The notes below the pieces were generated by a model. It was not told where the DNA came from and made no database searches. It saw only the letters and a program-made list of their open reading frames with translations. A DNA stretch of 64,000 nt from Oerskovia enterophila (lineage in GTDB: Bacteria; Actinomycetota; Actinomycetes; Actinomycetales; Cellulomonadaceae), in NCBI RefSeq assembly GCF_001692445.1, contig NZ_MAQA01000003.1:1-64000 (forward strand). The letters are read 5' to 3'. This document shows positions 20,777-28,972 of the stretch, piece after piece (the stretch's first letter is position 1; every line of letters begins with the position of its first letter). The position numbers and the translations under genes are program-made.

Positions 20777-21586
20777 ATGACGGATGAGACGATCGGATCG
20801 GTCGGGTACCGGGACGTCCCGGCGGAGCAGGGCGGCGCCGCGGGTCGCACCTGGTGGGACGCCAACGCCGAGGAGTACCTCGACGAGCACGGGGACTTCC
20901 TGGGGGCGGTCGAATTCTGCTGGTGCCCCGAGGGGCTCCGCGAGGCCGACGCCCACCTCCTGGGAGACCTGGACGGGCGGCGCGTGCTCGAGGTCGGCGC
21001 GGGCGCCGCGCAGTGCTCGCGCTGGCTCGCCGCACGCGGCGTCGAGGTCGTCGCGACCGACGTGTCGGGCGGCATGCTGGGCAGAGGGGCCGCGCTCAAC
21101 GCCTCGACCGGGGTCCCGGTCCCGCTGGTCCAGGCGGACGCCCGGCGTCTCCCGTTCGCCGACGCGAGCTTCGACGTCGCCTTCACCTCGTTCGGCGCCA
21201 TCCCCTTCGTGCCCGACGCCGGAGCGATCCACCGCGAGGTCGCTCGCGTCCTGCGTCCCGGGGGTTCGTGGGTCTTCTCGGTGACCCATCCGCTGCGCTG
21301 GGCCTTCCCCGACGACCCGAGCACGCACGGGCTGACGGCGAACCGCTCGTACTTCGACCGTCGCCCCTACGTCGAGACCGACACCGCCGGGCGCGTCGCC
21401 TACGCCGAGTACCACCGCACGTTCGGCGACCATGTGCGCGAGGTCGTCGCCGCCGGACTCCTGATCGAGGACGTCGTGGAGCCTGAGTGGCCGGCCGACA
21501 ACCAGGAGGTCTGGGGTGGCTGGGGGCCGGTGCGGGGCGCGTACCTGCCCGGTACCGCGATCTTCCGGACCCGCAGCGCGGGCTGA
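20777..21586 (+). CDS. Class I SAM-dependent methyltransferase
   Basis: A 269-residue methyltransferase of the UbiE/small-molecule type. SAM-binding motif I is RVLEVGAGAAQCSRWLAARG near residue 75, followed by VVATDVSGGML (acidic residue after strand 2), VQADARRLPFADASFDVAFT (motif II) and the post-motif VARVLRPGGSWVFSVTHPLRW. The N-terminal part (GRTWWDANAEEYLDEHGDFLG) matches a common actinobacterial subgroup of unknown substrate. There is no clear ribosome site before ATG 20777; a GATAGA hexamer a few bases upstream suggests a leaderless transcript. Divergent from pfkA. Confidence 0.88.
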   Translation: MTDETIGSVGYRDVPAEQGGAAGRTWWDANAEEYLDEHGDFLGAVEFCWCPEGLREADAHLLGDLDGRRVLEVGAGAAQCSRWLAARGVEVVATDVSGGMLGRGAALNASTGVPVPLVQADARRLPFADASFDVAFTSFGAIPFVPDAGAIHREVARVLRPGGSWVFSVTHPLRWAFPDDPSTHGLTANRSYFDRRPYVETDTAGRVAYAEYHRTFGDHVREVVAAGLLIEDVVEPEWPADNQEVWGGWGPVRGAYLPGTAIFRTRSAG

Positions 21587-21614
21587 CCCACGGTCGGCTG
21601 TCGCAGCGAGGGGC

Positions 21615-21658
21615 GTCAACCAGGGTTGACGACTCGTCGGACGTCAACCTATGTTGAC
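21615..21658. promoter_or_regulatory. Twin palindromic operators GTCAACCnnnGTTGAC
   Basis: Two near-identical 16-base inverted repeats lie 28 bases apart: GTCAACCAGGGTTGAC (21615-21630) and GTCAACCTATGTTGAC (21643-21658). They stand 55-98 bases before the small HTH gene and just past the methyltransferase stop. Repeated dimer sites in front of a regulator gene suggest autoregulation with cooperative binding. Confidence 0.65.
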
Positions 21659-21712
21659 AGCGTGGTGGCTGCTCGCCACCTGGACCGGGGAGACCCGCTA
21701 CCGGAGGAACCG

Positions 21713-21943
21713 ATGAAGGAGCCCGACATGACGATGCTCGTCCGCGCGGCCGACGACGACGATCCGCTGCGCGCGCTCGCTGCGCTCCGCGACCTCCGGG
21801 ACGAGGCCGACCGGCGCGAGGCGCTCGTCGTCCGCCGCGCACGGACCCGCGGGATCCCCTGGGCGGCGATCGCGACGATCCTCGGTGTCAGCCGCCAGGC
21901 TGTCCACAAGAAGTACGGCGGCTCGCGCTTCACGCGGTCCTGA
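21713..21943 (+). CDS. Small helix-turn-helix DNA-binding protein
   Basis: A 76-residue protein. ATG 21713 has an excellent GGAGG seven bases upstream; an upstream in-frame ATG would run through the operators. The N-terminal half is a charged helix (LRALAALRDLRDEADRREALVVRRARTRG) and the C-terminal half a helix-turn-helix, IPWAAIATILGVSRQAVHKK, ending KYGGSRFTRS. Related small HTH proteins are common in Actinobacteria, often near Clp N-domain proteins, but their targets are not well known. The twin palindromes upstream are the likely binding sites. Confidence 0.75.
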   Translation: MKEPDMTMLVRAADDDDPLRALAALRDLRDEADRREALVVRRARTRGIPWAAIATILGVSRQAVHKKYGGSRFTRS

Positions 21944-21958
21944 GCCTCCGACGGCGGA

Positions 21959-21985
21959 GGGCCGCCCGCTGACAGCGGACGGCCC
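21959..21985. terminator. Hairpin between HTH gene and polA
   Basis: GGGCCGCCCGCT and AGCGGACGGCCC pair with one mismatch around a GAC loop. It lies between the convergent HTH and polA genes. Confidence 0.65.
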
Positions 21986-22015
21986 TGCGCTCTCCCGCCG
22001 ACGGCGGACCAGGTG

Positions 22016-24697
22016 TCAGTGGCCGGCGTCGTGCCAGGTGCGCCCTGCGCCCACCGAGACGTCGAGCGGCACCGAGAGCTCGGCCGCGGCGCCCATCTCG
22101 CGGCGCAGGAGTTTCTCGACGGTGTCCCGCTCCCCCGGTGCGACCTCGACCACGAGCTCGTCGTGGACCTGGAGCAGCAGTCGCGAACGGAGATCCTGCT
22201 CGTCGATCGCGCGCTGGACGCCCAGCATCGCGACCTTGATGATGTCGGCGGCGCTGCCCTGGATGGGGGCGTTGAGCGCCATGCGCTCGGCCATGTCGCG
22301 GCGCTGACGGTTGTCGCTCGTGAGGTCCGGCAGGTAGCGGCGACGCCCCAGGATGGTCGCGGTGTAGCCCGTGACCCGGGCCTCGTCGACGACGCCCGTG
22401 AGGTAGTCGCGCACGCCGCCGAAGCGCTTGAAGTAGTCCTCCATGAGGCCCGCGGCCTCACCCACCGAGATGTTGAGCTGCTGCGAGAGACCGAACGAGG
22501 ACAGACCGTAGGCGAGGCCGTAGGACATGGCCTTGATCTTGGAGCGCATGGCGGGGGTGACCTGGTCGGTCGGGACGTCGAACACGCGCGAGCCCACGTA
22601 GCTGTGCAGGTCCTCGCCGGAGCGGAACGCCTCGATGAGGCCCTCGTCGCCCGACAGGTGCGCCATGATCCGCATCTCGATCTGGCTGTAGTCCGCGGTC
22701 AGCAGGGTCTCGTAGCCCTCGCCCACCACGAACGCCCGGCGGATCCGCCGGCCGGCCTCGGTACGGATGGGGATGTTCTGCAGGTTCGGGTCGGTCGAGC
22801 TCAGTCGCCCGGTCGCCGCGATGGTCTGCTGGAACGTCGTGTGGATGCGCCCGTCGGGGGCGACCGACTTGAGCAGGCCCTCGACCGTCTGGCGCAGGCG
22901 CGTGGCGTCGCGGTGCGCGAGCAGGTGCTCGAGGAACGGGTGGCCCGTCTTGGCGAACAGGTCCGCGAGGGCTGCCGCGTCCGTGGTGTAGCCGGTCTTG
23001 ATCTTCTTGGTCTTGGGCATGCCCAGCTGGTCGAACAGGACCTCCTGGAGCTGCTTGGGCGAGCCCAGGTTCACCTCACGCCCGATCACGTCGTACGCCT
23101 CGGTCGCGGCGGTCGCGACGAGCTCGCTGAAGTGCTTCTCGAGCTCGGTCAGGTACTCGACGTCCGCGGCGATGCCGCGCGACTCCATGCGGGCGAGCAC
23201 GTCGACGAGGGGCAGCTCGAGGTCCTTGAGCAGGTGGTCCGCGCCGCGGTCCCGCAGCTCACCCACCAGTACCTCCGAGAGGTCGAGGACTCCTGCTGCG
23301 CGCACCGCGTCCCGCTTGTCCTCGCCCGAGCCGTCGAGCGAGAGGTCGAGCGCTCCCTGGGGCTCGTCGTCGACCGCCTCGACCCGCAGCTCGCGCTTGA
23401 GGTGACGGATCGCGAGGTCGCCCAGGTCGTAGCCCCGCTGGTCCGGGTGGCACAGGTAGGCCGCGAGCTCGGTGTCGAAGACCACGCCCTGCAGGTCGAA
23501 CCCGCGTGCCGCGAGCTCGTGCCACGTGGCCTTGGCCCCGTGGACCACCTTGGGTGCGTCGGCGTCCGCGAGCCACGCGGACAAGGCCTGCTCGTCGACG
23601 ACCGCGACGTCGGCGAGGTCCACCGCGACCGCTGCGGCGCCGTCGTCCGCGACCGCGAGCGACCACGCGTCCCCGCCCACCGGGGCGGCCTTGCCAGCGA
23701 CAACGAGGCCCACGGGGCGCTCCTTGCGGGCCGTGAGCCAGCCCCCGAGCTCGCCCTGCCCGAGCACGGCGAGCGAGACGTCGAAGCCCTCCTCGACGTC
23801 CTCCTCGCCCTCCGGGGCGAGCGCGAACAGACGCTCGCGCAGGGCCGTGAACTCCAGGGCGTCGAACACGCGGTGCATGGCCTCGCGGTCCCACGGCTGG
23901 ACCAGCAGGTCGTCGGGGCCCAGCGGGAGCTCCATGTCCGTCAGCAGCGCGTTGAGCTGACGGTTGAGCCGCACCTGGTCGAGGTTGGCCCGCAGGTTCT
24001 CCCCCGCCTTGCCCGTGATCTTGTCCGCCGACTCGAGCACGCCGTCCAGGCCGTCGTACGCATTGATCCACTTGGCGGCCGTCTTGGGGCCCACGCCCGG
24101 GATGCCCGGCAGGTTGTCGCTCGTCTCACCGACGAGGGCCGCGAGGTCCGGGTAGCGCTCGGGGGGGACGCCGTACTTCTCGAGGACCGCGTCCGGGGTC
24201 ATGCGCGCCAGGGTCGAGACGCCCACCTTGGGGTAGAGCACCGTCACGTCCTCGCGGACGAGCTGGAACGAGTCGCGGTCGCCCGAGCAGACCAGGACCT
24301 CCATGCCGGCCGCGGCAGCCTGGGTCGCGAGGGTCGCGAAGATGTCGTCCGCCTCGTAGTTCTCCTTCTGCAGGACCGGGATGTTGAGCGTCGCGAGGAT
24401 GTCCTTGATGAGCGGGACCTGCCCCTTGAAGGGCTCGGGGCTCGCGTCGCGCGTGCCCTTGTAGGTCGGCAGGACCTCGGTGCGGAACGAGGCGCGCCCG
24501 GCGTCGAACGCGACCGCGACGTGCGTCGGCTTCTCGTCGCGCAGCAGGTTCGTCAGCATCGAGACGAACCCGTAGACGGCGTTCGTCGACTGCCCCGTGG
24601 TCGTCGAGAACTTCTCGACCGGCAGGGCGAAATAGGCCCGGTAGGCCATCGAGTGTCCGTCGATCAGCAGGAGGCGAGGTCGCGAAGTGGTGGTCAC
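22016..24697 (-). CDS. polA: DNA polymerase I
   Basis: Fills gaps and removes RNA primers in replication and repair. GTG 24697 gives MTTTSRPRLLLIDGHSMAYR; the product is about 893 residues. Domains in order are the 5'-3' exonuclease (residues of about 8-310; GHSMAYRAYFALP, EADDIFATLA, GVGPKTAAKW), an exonuclease-like domain with weak proofreading motifs (VVFDTELAAYLCHPDQRGYD), and the polymerase (TGRLSSTDPNLQNIP; ADYSQIEMRIMAHLSGD; LAYGLSSFGLSQQL; VHDELVVEV). The start is 20 bases from the divergent thioesterase ATG, so promoters overlap. Excision-repair genes uvrA, uvrB and uvrC lie nearby on the chromosome. Confidence 0.97.
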   Translation of the reverse strand: MTTTSRPRLLLIDGHSMAYRAYFALPVEKFSTTTGQSTNAVYGFVSMLTNLLRDEKPTHVAVAFDAGRASFRTEVLPTYKGTRDASPEPFKGQVPLIKDILATLNIPVLQKENYEADDIFATLATQAAAAGMEVLVCSGDRDSFQLVREDVTVLYPKVGVSTLARMTPDAVLEKYGVPPERYPDLAALVGETSDNLPGIPGVGPKTAAKWINAYDGLDGVLESADKITGKAGENLRANLDQVRLNRQLNALLTDMELPLGPDDLLVQPWDREAMHRVFDALEFTALRERLFALAPEGEEDVEEGFDVSLAVLGQGELGGWLTARKERPVGLVVAGKAAPVGGDAWSLAVADDGAAAVAVDLADVAVVDEQALSAWLADADAPKVVHGAKATWHELAARGFDLQGVVFDTELAAYLCHPDQRGYDLGDLAIRHLKRELRVEAVDDEPQGALDLSLDGSGEDKRDAVRAAGVLDLSEVLVGELRDRGADHLLKDLELPLVDVLARMESRGIAADVEYLTELEKHFSELVATAATEAYDVIGREVNLGSPKQLQEVLFDQLGMPKTKKIKTGYTTDAAALADLFAKTGHPFLEHLLAHRDATRLRQTVEGLLKSVAPDGRIHTTFQQTIAATGRLSSTDPNLQNIPIRTEAGRRIRRAFVVGEGYETLLTADYSQIEMRIMAHLSGDEGLIEAFRSGEDLHSYVGSRVFDVPTDQVTPAMRSKIKAMSYGLAYGLSSFGLSQQLNISVGEAAGLMEDYFKRFGGVRDYLTGVVDEARVTGYTATILGRRRYLPDLTSDNRQRRDMAERMALNAPIQGSAADIIKVAMLGVQRAIDEQDLRSRLLLQVHDELVVEVAPGERDTVEKLLRREMGAAAELSVPLDVSVGAGRTWHDAGH

Positions 24698-24716
24698 GAG
24701 TGCAAACCTATCCGCT

Positions 24717-25163
24717 ATGACTGACACGCACGGAGCCGAGAGCCCGACCACCTTCCCCGACGACGCGGCACTCGCGGCGCTGCGGGCCAGCACCGCGGGC
24801 ACACTCATCGAACGCATGGGCATCACGCTCGTCGAGGTCGCGCCCGACCGCGTCACCGGCAGCATGCCGGTCGCGGGAAACACCCAGCCGGCGGGGCTCC
24901 TGCACGGCGGCGCCTCGGTGGTCCTCGCCGAGACCCTCGGGTCGATCGCGGCGCAGATCCACGCGGGCGAGGGGCGCGCGGCCGTGGGCATCGAGATCAA
25001 CGCCACGCACCACCGGGGGGTGCGTTCAGGGTCGGTGCACGGCGTCGCGACGGCTCTGCACCTGGGGCGGACGACCGCGAGCTACGAGATCGTGGTGGTC
25101 GACGACGAGGCCCGGCGGGTCTGCACGGCCCGCCTCACCTGCATGGTGCTCGACGGCCGCTGA
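24717..25163 (+). CDS. PaaI-type hotdog-fold thioesterase
   Basis: A 148-residue acyl-CoA thioesterase of the hotdog fold. Key blocks are GSMPVAGNTQPAGLLHGGASVVLAET (the HGG motif with the catalytic Glu on the following helix), GIEINATHHRGVRSGSVHGVA and GRTTASYEIVVVDDEARRVC. The family hydrolyses aromatic or isoprenoid thioesters (PaaI, MenI); the substrate here is not evident. ATG 24717 is preferred over an in-frame ATG ten codons upstream that would overlap the polA start region. The neighbouring divergent gene is polA. Confidence 0.87.
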   Translation: MTDTHGAESPTTFPDDAALAALRASTAGTLIERMGITLVEVAPDRVTGSMPVAGNTQPAGLLHGGASVVLAETLGSIAAQIHAGEGRAAVGIEINATHHRGVRSGSVHGVATALHLGRTTASYEIVVVDDEARRVCTARLTCMVLDGR

Positions 25164-25172
25164 CCGCCGACG

Positions 25173-25219
25173 ACGAGAGACGCCCGGCGCGAAGGTCGTC
25201 CTTCGCGCCGGGCCTCTCG
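25173..25219. terminator. Hairpin between thioesterase and GNAT genes
   Basis: GCCCGGCGCGAAGG pairs with CCTTCGCGCCGGGC around a TCGT loop. A further outer stem (ACGAGAG/CTCTCGT) follows after a two-base bulge. It is placed between convergent genes. Confidence 0.8.
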
Positions 25220-25234
25220 TGGTCTCCGGCTGGG

Positions 25235-25888
25235 TCAGCGGGCCGCGGTCTCGCTCACGAGCGGGACCGCCGACTCGCGGAGGTCCTCCTGGAAGGCACG
25301 CAGGTCGACGGGGCCGGTCTGCCCCTCGGTCCGGGCCTTGCGGCGGCGGGCGATGAGGTCCTCGAGGCCACGGGTCCCACGACGCGAGGTGCCCGAGTCC
25401 GCCGCAAGGCGGCGCTGGAGCACCGACGTGGAGACCACGCGGTGACCGGCGGCCGGCGCGAACCCGAGCCGAGCGAGGAAGCGCTGGACGCCGCGCGAGC
25501 CCGGGATGGGCACGGAGAAGACGTCGACCGCGCCGGTCTGGGCCGCGAGCTCGGCCGTCGCGGTGAGCAGCGCGTGCCCGACCCCACGACGGCGCGCGTC
25601 CTGCGAGACGTAGAGGGCCTCGATGTAGAGGCTCGGCTCGTCGTTGAAGATGTGCGGCTCGAGGGCGCGGGCGAGGAGGAACCCGACGGGGACGTCGTCC
25701 TGGAAGGCCACGAGGATCGATCCGCCCGGGACCGCGAGGAGGACGCTCAGCTGGCGGACGAGCTTGGACTCGTCCGAGAGGCAGACCTGGGGCCCCGCAG
25801 CGGACTCACGACGCGCCTCGGCACACAGCACGGCGACGCCAGGAAGGTCGTCGCCGACCGCAGGCCTGACCACAACTGCTGCACGCAC
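25235..25888 (-). CDS. GNAT family N-acetyltransferase
   Basis: A 217-residue acetyltransferase. The acetyl-CoA motif is LYIEALYVSQDARRRGVGHA (R-x-x-G-x-G/A type) near residues 95-115, followed by GAVDVFSVPIPGSRGVQRFLARLGF. A basic C-terminal tail (EDLIARRRKARTEGQ) is specific to this protein. GTG 25888 is chosen because AGGAGG (25900-25895) sits six bases upstream of it; the ATG at 25903 overlaps that ribosome site and is unlikely. The substrate is unknown. It is divergent from or unlinked to pdtaR to its right. Confidence 0.85.
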   Translation of the reverse strand: MRAAVVVRPAVGDDLPGVAVLCAEARRESAAGPQVCLSDESKLVRQLSVLLAVPGGSILVAFQDDVPVGFLLARALEPHIFNDEPSLYIEALYVSQDARRRGVGHALLTATAELAAQTGAVDVFSVPIPGSRGVQRFLARLGFAPAAGHRVVSTSVLQRRLAADSGTSRRGTRGLEDLIARRRKARTEGQTGPVDLRAFQEDLRESAVPLVSETAAR

Positions 25889-26012
25889 GTGGAACCTCCT
25901 CATAGGATCCTCCGACCTCGGAGCACCCCGGTGGCAGACGAGCTACCTGCCACCGACGAGCGCCCCCGGTCATCGATCGACTGATGCTTCGTGAGTGCCC
26001 GGTTCGTCGAAC

Positions 26013-26026
26013 TGGACACCTGTCCA
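26013..26026. promoter_or_regulatory. Inverted repeat TGGACA-CC-TGTCCA
   Basis: A 6-bp inverted repeat with a 2-base spacer in the 212-base gap between the GNAT gene and pdtaR. It could be a regulator site for the GNAT gene, whose start lies 125 bases away. No gene is seen in the gap. Confidence 0.3.
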
Positions 26027-26100
26027 TGACGATAGCCTTGTTGAGCGTCCCGAACAAAGGGGCAGTTCACAGGCCGATCCCGGGCGATGAGCATGCCGGA

Positions 26101-26799
26101 TCAGGCGCCGCCGACCTGCTCGATCACGGCGTCCGCGACCTCACGCATGGTGAGGCGACGGTCCATCGAGGTCTTCTGGATCCACCGGAACGACTCGGGC
26201 TCCGACAGCCCCATCTTGGTCATGAGCAGGCCCTTGGCGCGGTCGACGCGCTTGCGGGTCTCGAAGCGCTCGGCCAGGTCCGCGACCTCGGACTCGAGGG
26301 CGCTGATCTGCGAGTAGCGGGAGATCGCGATCTCCACGGCAGGCAGCAGGTCCGAGGGGCTGAACGGCTTGACGACGTACGCCATGGCTCCTGCGTCGCG
26401 TGCGCGCTCGACGAGCTCCGTCTGGGAGAAGGCGGTCAGCAGGACCACGGGCGCGACGTGCGCCTTGCCGATCCGCTCGGCGGCCGAGATGCCGTCCAGC
26501 TCGGGCATCTTGACGTCCATGACGACGACGTCCGGCTTGAGCTCGAGGGCCAGCTTGACCGCGGTCTCACCGTCGCCCGCCTCCCCGACGACGTCGAAAC
26601 CTGCCTCGCGGAGCGTCTCGACGACGTCCATGCGAATCAGGGCCTCGTCCTCGGCGACGACCGCTCGACGAGCAGGACGGGCGCCCGACGGCGCGGGCGC
26701 GGCCTCGGCCACGGCGCTCGGTTCGGGCTGGATCAGGGGGGGCAGGTCGAGCGGTGCCGTGGCATCGGGCTGCGCGTTGTCGTCACTCACGTCCCTCAT
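26101..26799 (-). CDS. pdtaR: ANTAR-domain response regulator (PdtaR-like transcription antiterminator)
   Basis: A 232-residue two-component response regulator. After a Pro/Ala-rich N-terminal region of about 55 residues comes a receiver domain: acidic pocket VVAEDEALIRMD, phospho-acceptor Asp in DVVVMDVKMPELDG, Thr in LLTAFSQ and Lys in YVVKPFSP. The C-terminal ANTAR domain is seen in RVDRAKGLLMTKMGLSEPESFRWIQ and MREVADAVI. ANTAR proteins bind RNA hairpins to prevent termination. Start ATG 26799 or GTG 26790. The partner kinase PdtaS is not in the window. The gene is next to the tRNA that carries the integrated element. Confidence 0.88.
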   Translation of the reverse strand: MRDVSDDNAQPDATAPLDLPPLIQPEPSAVAEAAPAPSGARPARRAVVAEDEALIRMDVVETLREAGFDVVGEAGDGETAVKLALELKPDVVVMDVKMPELDGISAAERIGKAHVAPVVLLTAFSQTELVERARDAGAMAYVVKPFSPSDLLPAVEIAISRYSQISALESEVADLAERFETRKRVDRAKGLLMTKMGLSEPESFRWIQKTSMDRRLTMREVADAVIEQVGGA

Positions 26800-26919
26800 C
26801 GTAGTAGGAGAACACCCCGGGCGCCCCGCTGGACGGGTGTGATTCTCGTTTCGTCCCGGTTCTGTGGTTCGATGGTCCACGCACCGCAGCGGGCCCCTTG
26901 AGGTCCCCTGACGGTCGAT

Positions 26920-26993
26920 GCCCCGGTAGCCCAACCGGCAGAGGCGTTCGGCTCAAACCCGATCCAGTGTGGGTTCGAATCCCACCCGGGGCA
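26920..26993 (+). tRNA. tRNA with CAA anticodon (tRNA-Leu by anticodon), unusually short variable region
   Basis: A 74-base cloverleaf: acceptor GCCCCGG/CCGGGGC, a short D arm (GCC/GGC), anticodon loop CTCAAAC at 26952-26958 with anticodon CAA at 26954-26956, T arm GTGGG-TTCGAAT-CCCAC, and discriminator A. CCA is not encoded. Position 27-43 is a T/T mismatch. CAA reads the Leu codon TTG, but Leu tRNAs normally have a long variable arm and this has only five bases there. The mobile element begins right after its 3' end, so the tRNA is the integration target. Confidence 0.85.
26967..26993 (+). other. Probable attL core in the tRNA 3' half
   Basis: The T arm and acceptor 3' strand of the tRNA lie directly before xis and a tyrosine integrase. 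Such integrases usually recombine at a tRNA 3' end and restore it, leaving a direct repeat at the far end. No second copy is in the window, so attR must lie beyond 64,000. The exact core is inferred. Confidence 0.55.
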
Positions 26994-27006
26994 CCTCTAC
27001 GTCAGG

Positions 27007-27030
27007 CCCCTGACCTGCGGAAACACACTC
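27007..27030 (+). repeat. Copy of the CTGACCTGC repeat near attL
   Basis: CCCTGACCTGCGGAAACAC lies 14 bases past the tRNA. Close copies occur at 40891-40913 (inverted), 41071-41090 and 41157-41176. A position inside the att region suggests a binding site for an element protein (integrase arm site, Xis or replication initiator). Confidence 0.45.
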
Positions 27031-27137
27031 AGAAGAGGCCGATTCAAGGCCTTCATGCGTCAAGCTATGCGTCTATCGCCCCAAGCGGACACCTAGAAGC
27101 ACCCCGAAACAGCCAGGTGCTGTACGACACATCGCCG

Positions 27138-27143
27138 CATAGG
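27138..27143 (+). promoter_or_regulatory. CATAGG promoter-like motif before xis
   Basis: CGCCGCATAGGCG precedes the excisionase start by 8 bases. It is one of about eleven copies of the element-wide motif TTCTGCGCATAGGT. Confidence 0.45.
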
Positions 27144-27151
27144 CGGTGAGT

Positions 27152-27412
27152 ATGAGCACACAGAGCCAGGCACCTGAGACCGCCACCGAGTCCCGCGCCA
27201 TCAGCACCCTCGACGAGCTGCGCGCGAGCCGGCGAGCCACCATCACCAGGGCCGAGACCGCCCGCATCCTCGACGTCGACAAGCGCACCCTGGACAAGGC
27301 CCTCGACGCCGGTGAGATCCCCCACCTGCGCGTCGGACGTCGCATCGTCGTGCCCCGCGAGAAGCTCCTCGCGCTCCTGACCAACGACGTGCCGTTCCCG
27401 ACCGCTGCATGA
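27152..27412 (+). CDS. Excisionase/helix-turn-helix protein (Xis-like, AlpA/MerR-type winged helix)
   Basis: An 86-residue DNA-binding protein. The C-terminal half is an excisionase-type helix-turn-helix: ITRAETARILDVDKRTLDKALDAGEIPHL then RVGRRIVVPREKLLAL, the usual pattern for small proteins paired with tyrosine integrases that bend DNA at att sites. ATG 27152 is preferred, with GTG 27146 two codons upstream as an alternative. Its stop overlaps the integrase ATG (ATGA), so the two are co-translated. Likely role: direction control of integration versus excision. Confidence 0.85.
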   Translation: MSTQSQAPETATESRAISTLDELRASRRATITRAETARILDVDKRTLDKALDAGEIPHLRVGRRIVVPREKLLALLTNDVPFPTAA

Positions 27413-28650
27413 GCGCCCGACGCGGACGCCGAGGAGACGGATCGGTTCGGACCTACCAGACGGTCGCCGGCACCCGGTACCGCATCGAGTACCGGGTGCC
27501 GGTCGACCCCGACGATCCCGAGGCAGGGACTACGCGCAAGGGTGTCGGCGGATTCACGACCAAGGGCGAAGCGGCGAAGGCGCTGCGGGCGGCCGTCACC
27601 GAGGTCGAGACCGGGCGTGCCACCGTCGACACGAAGGTGACCGTGTCCCAGTTCGCCGCAGACTGGCTCGCCGGACGCCGGGCGTCGACGTCGACGGTCG
27701 AGACCTACCGCCGCTACGTGCGCCTGCACATCGACCCGTACATCGGGTCCGTGCCGCTGGTGGACCTGCGGGCCGCGCGCATCGCCCGGCTCTACCGCGA
27801 CCTCGAAGCCCGCGGCAATCACGACCGGGGCAAGGAAGGAACAGGCCTAGGACCCAACAGCGTCCGCAAGGTCCACGCCCTGCTCGTGAGCATCCTGGAC
27901 GGAGCCCTGGCCGAGCACCTCATCGCCACCAACCCGGCCAAGCTCCCCCAGGCCAACCCTCCAACGGCACGGGAGGTGAAGTCCGCCAAGCCCGAGATCC
28001 ACCCCTGGACTGCTGCACAGCTCAAGGCATTCCTGAGCTGGTGCCCCCACGACGACACCGACCTGTCGATGGGCTGGATCGTCGTCGGGCGCACCGGGCT
28101 ACGCCGAGGAGAGCTCCTCGGCTTGCAGTGGCGCGACGTCGACCTCACCGGCCACAAGCTCGCTGTCCGACGCGCGATCGTCGAGGTGAAGAGCAAGGGA
28201 AAGCCGACCACCTTCCCGACGGTTCCGCCGAAGAACGGACGCCCCCGCGCTGTCTACCTCGACACCCCGACCGTGAACGCCCTGCGCGCGCAGTTCAACC
28301 GCCTCGCCTCCATCGACCCGGCCCTGGTCGGCGCCGACCAGGCCGTGTTCGTCAAGAGCGACGGGATGCTGATTCGCCCAGGAGGCGTCTGGGACCGCTG
28401 GCGCGCTGCGGTCGACCGATACAACCGGGGCCGCCCACGCGACGAGCGGCTGCCCGACATCCGGGTGCACGACCTGCGCCACACCCACGCGACCCTCCTG
28501 CTCGAAGCCCAGACGCACCCGAAGGTCGTCCAGGAAAGACTCGGTCACGCCAACATCGCCATCACGCTCGACCTCTACTCCCACGTCAGCCCCACCACCC
28601 AGCAGGTCGCCGTCCAGAAGTTCGAAGCGTTCATGGACGCCACCGTCTAG
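27409..28650 (+). CDS. int: Tyrosine-type site-specific integrase
   Basis: A 413-residue phage-type integrase. The N-terminal part (GSVRTYQTVAGTRYRIEYRV and GVGGFTTKGEAAKAL) is an arm-binding AP2-like region, followed by a SAM-like core-binding domain (VSQFAADWLAGRRASTSTVETYRRYV). The catalytic domain has Arg in TGLRRGELLGLQWRD near residue 230, HDLRHTHATLLLE near 352, and GHANIAITLDLYSH with the nucleophile Tyr near 390. It starts inside the xis stop. The tRNA next door is the probable attB. Its presence beside xis with intact residues suggests the element can still move. Confidence 0.95.
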   Translation: MSARRGRRGDGSVRTYQTVAGTRYRIEYRVPVDPDDPEAGTTRKGVGGFTTKGEAAKALRAAVTEVETGRATVDTKVTVSQFAADWLAGRRASTSTVETYRRYVRLHIDPYIGSVPLVDLRAARIARLYRDLEARGNHDRGKEGTGLGPNSVRKVHALLVSILDGALAEHLIATNPAKLPQANPPTAREVKSAKPEIHPWTAAQLKAFLSWCPHDDTDLSMGWIVVGRTGLRRGELLGLQWRDVDLTGHKLAVRRAIVEVKSKGKPTTFPTVPPKNGRPRAVYLDTPTVNALRAQFNRLASIDPALVGADQAVFVKSDGMLIRPGGVWDRWRAAVDRYNRGRPRDERLPDIRVHDLRHTHATLLLEAQTHPKVVQERLGHANIAITLDLYSHVSPTTQQVAVQKFEAFMDATV

Positions 28651-28741
28651 ACCCGCGACATACCGCCGGGGACCTTCCTGCGCCCTCGCCCCACACCAAG
28701 GGTGCCTGCACGTCGCAGCACGAAAGGAAGGGAGCCAGACC

Positions 28742-28954
28742 ATGATCGCCATGTTCGTCATCGGAATCGCCGGAGGCCTCCTCCTACTCTTCCTCCTGCG
28801 CACCTTCTGGGCGTTCTTCGTCCTGGCCCTGTGGTGGGTCGTGCTCGCCGTCTCCTTCGTGCTGCGGACCCTGGTGATGCTGGTGGCCCTGCCCTTCCGG
28901 ATCGCCAACGAGCGTGCACGCGAACGAGCACGAGGCACCGCCACCGACGCCTGA
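28742..28954 (+). CDS. Small two-helix membrane protein
   Basis: A 70-residue protein not recognised. It has two hydrophobic helices (MFVIGIAGGLLLLFLLRTFW; VLALWWVVLAVSFVLRTLVM) and a basic Arg-rich C-terminal tail (ANERARERARGTATDA). GGAAGGGAG upstream of ATG 28742 is a good ribosome site. It lies 91 bases after the integrase on the same strand. A role in the cell envelope or in the transfer apparatus is possible; no function is assigned. Confidence 0.65.
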   Translation: MIAMFVIGIAGGLLLLFLLRTFWAFFVLALWWVVLAVSFVLRTLVMLVALPFRIANERARERARGTATDA

Positions 28955-28972
28955 GCCCGTCAACAACAGGGC

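Noticed and set aside
22013-24724. Plus-strand open frame opposite polA
   Set aside because: Antisense shadow with His/Val/Arg-rich, featureless translation.
25889-25903. GNAT start at ATG 25903
   Set aside because: The ATG overlaps the AGGAGG that serves GTG 25888.
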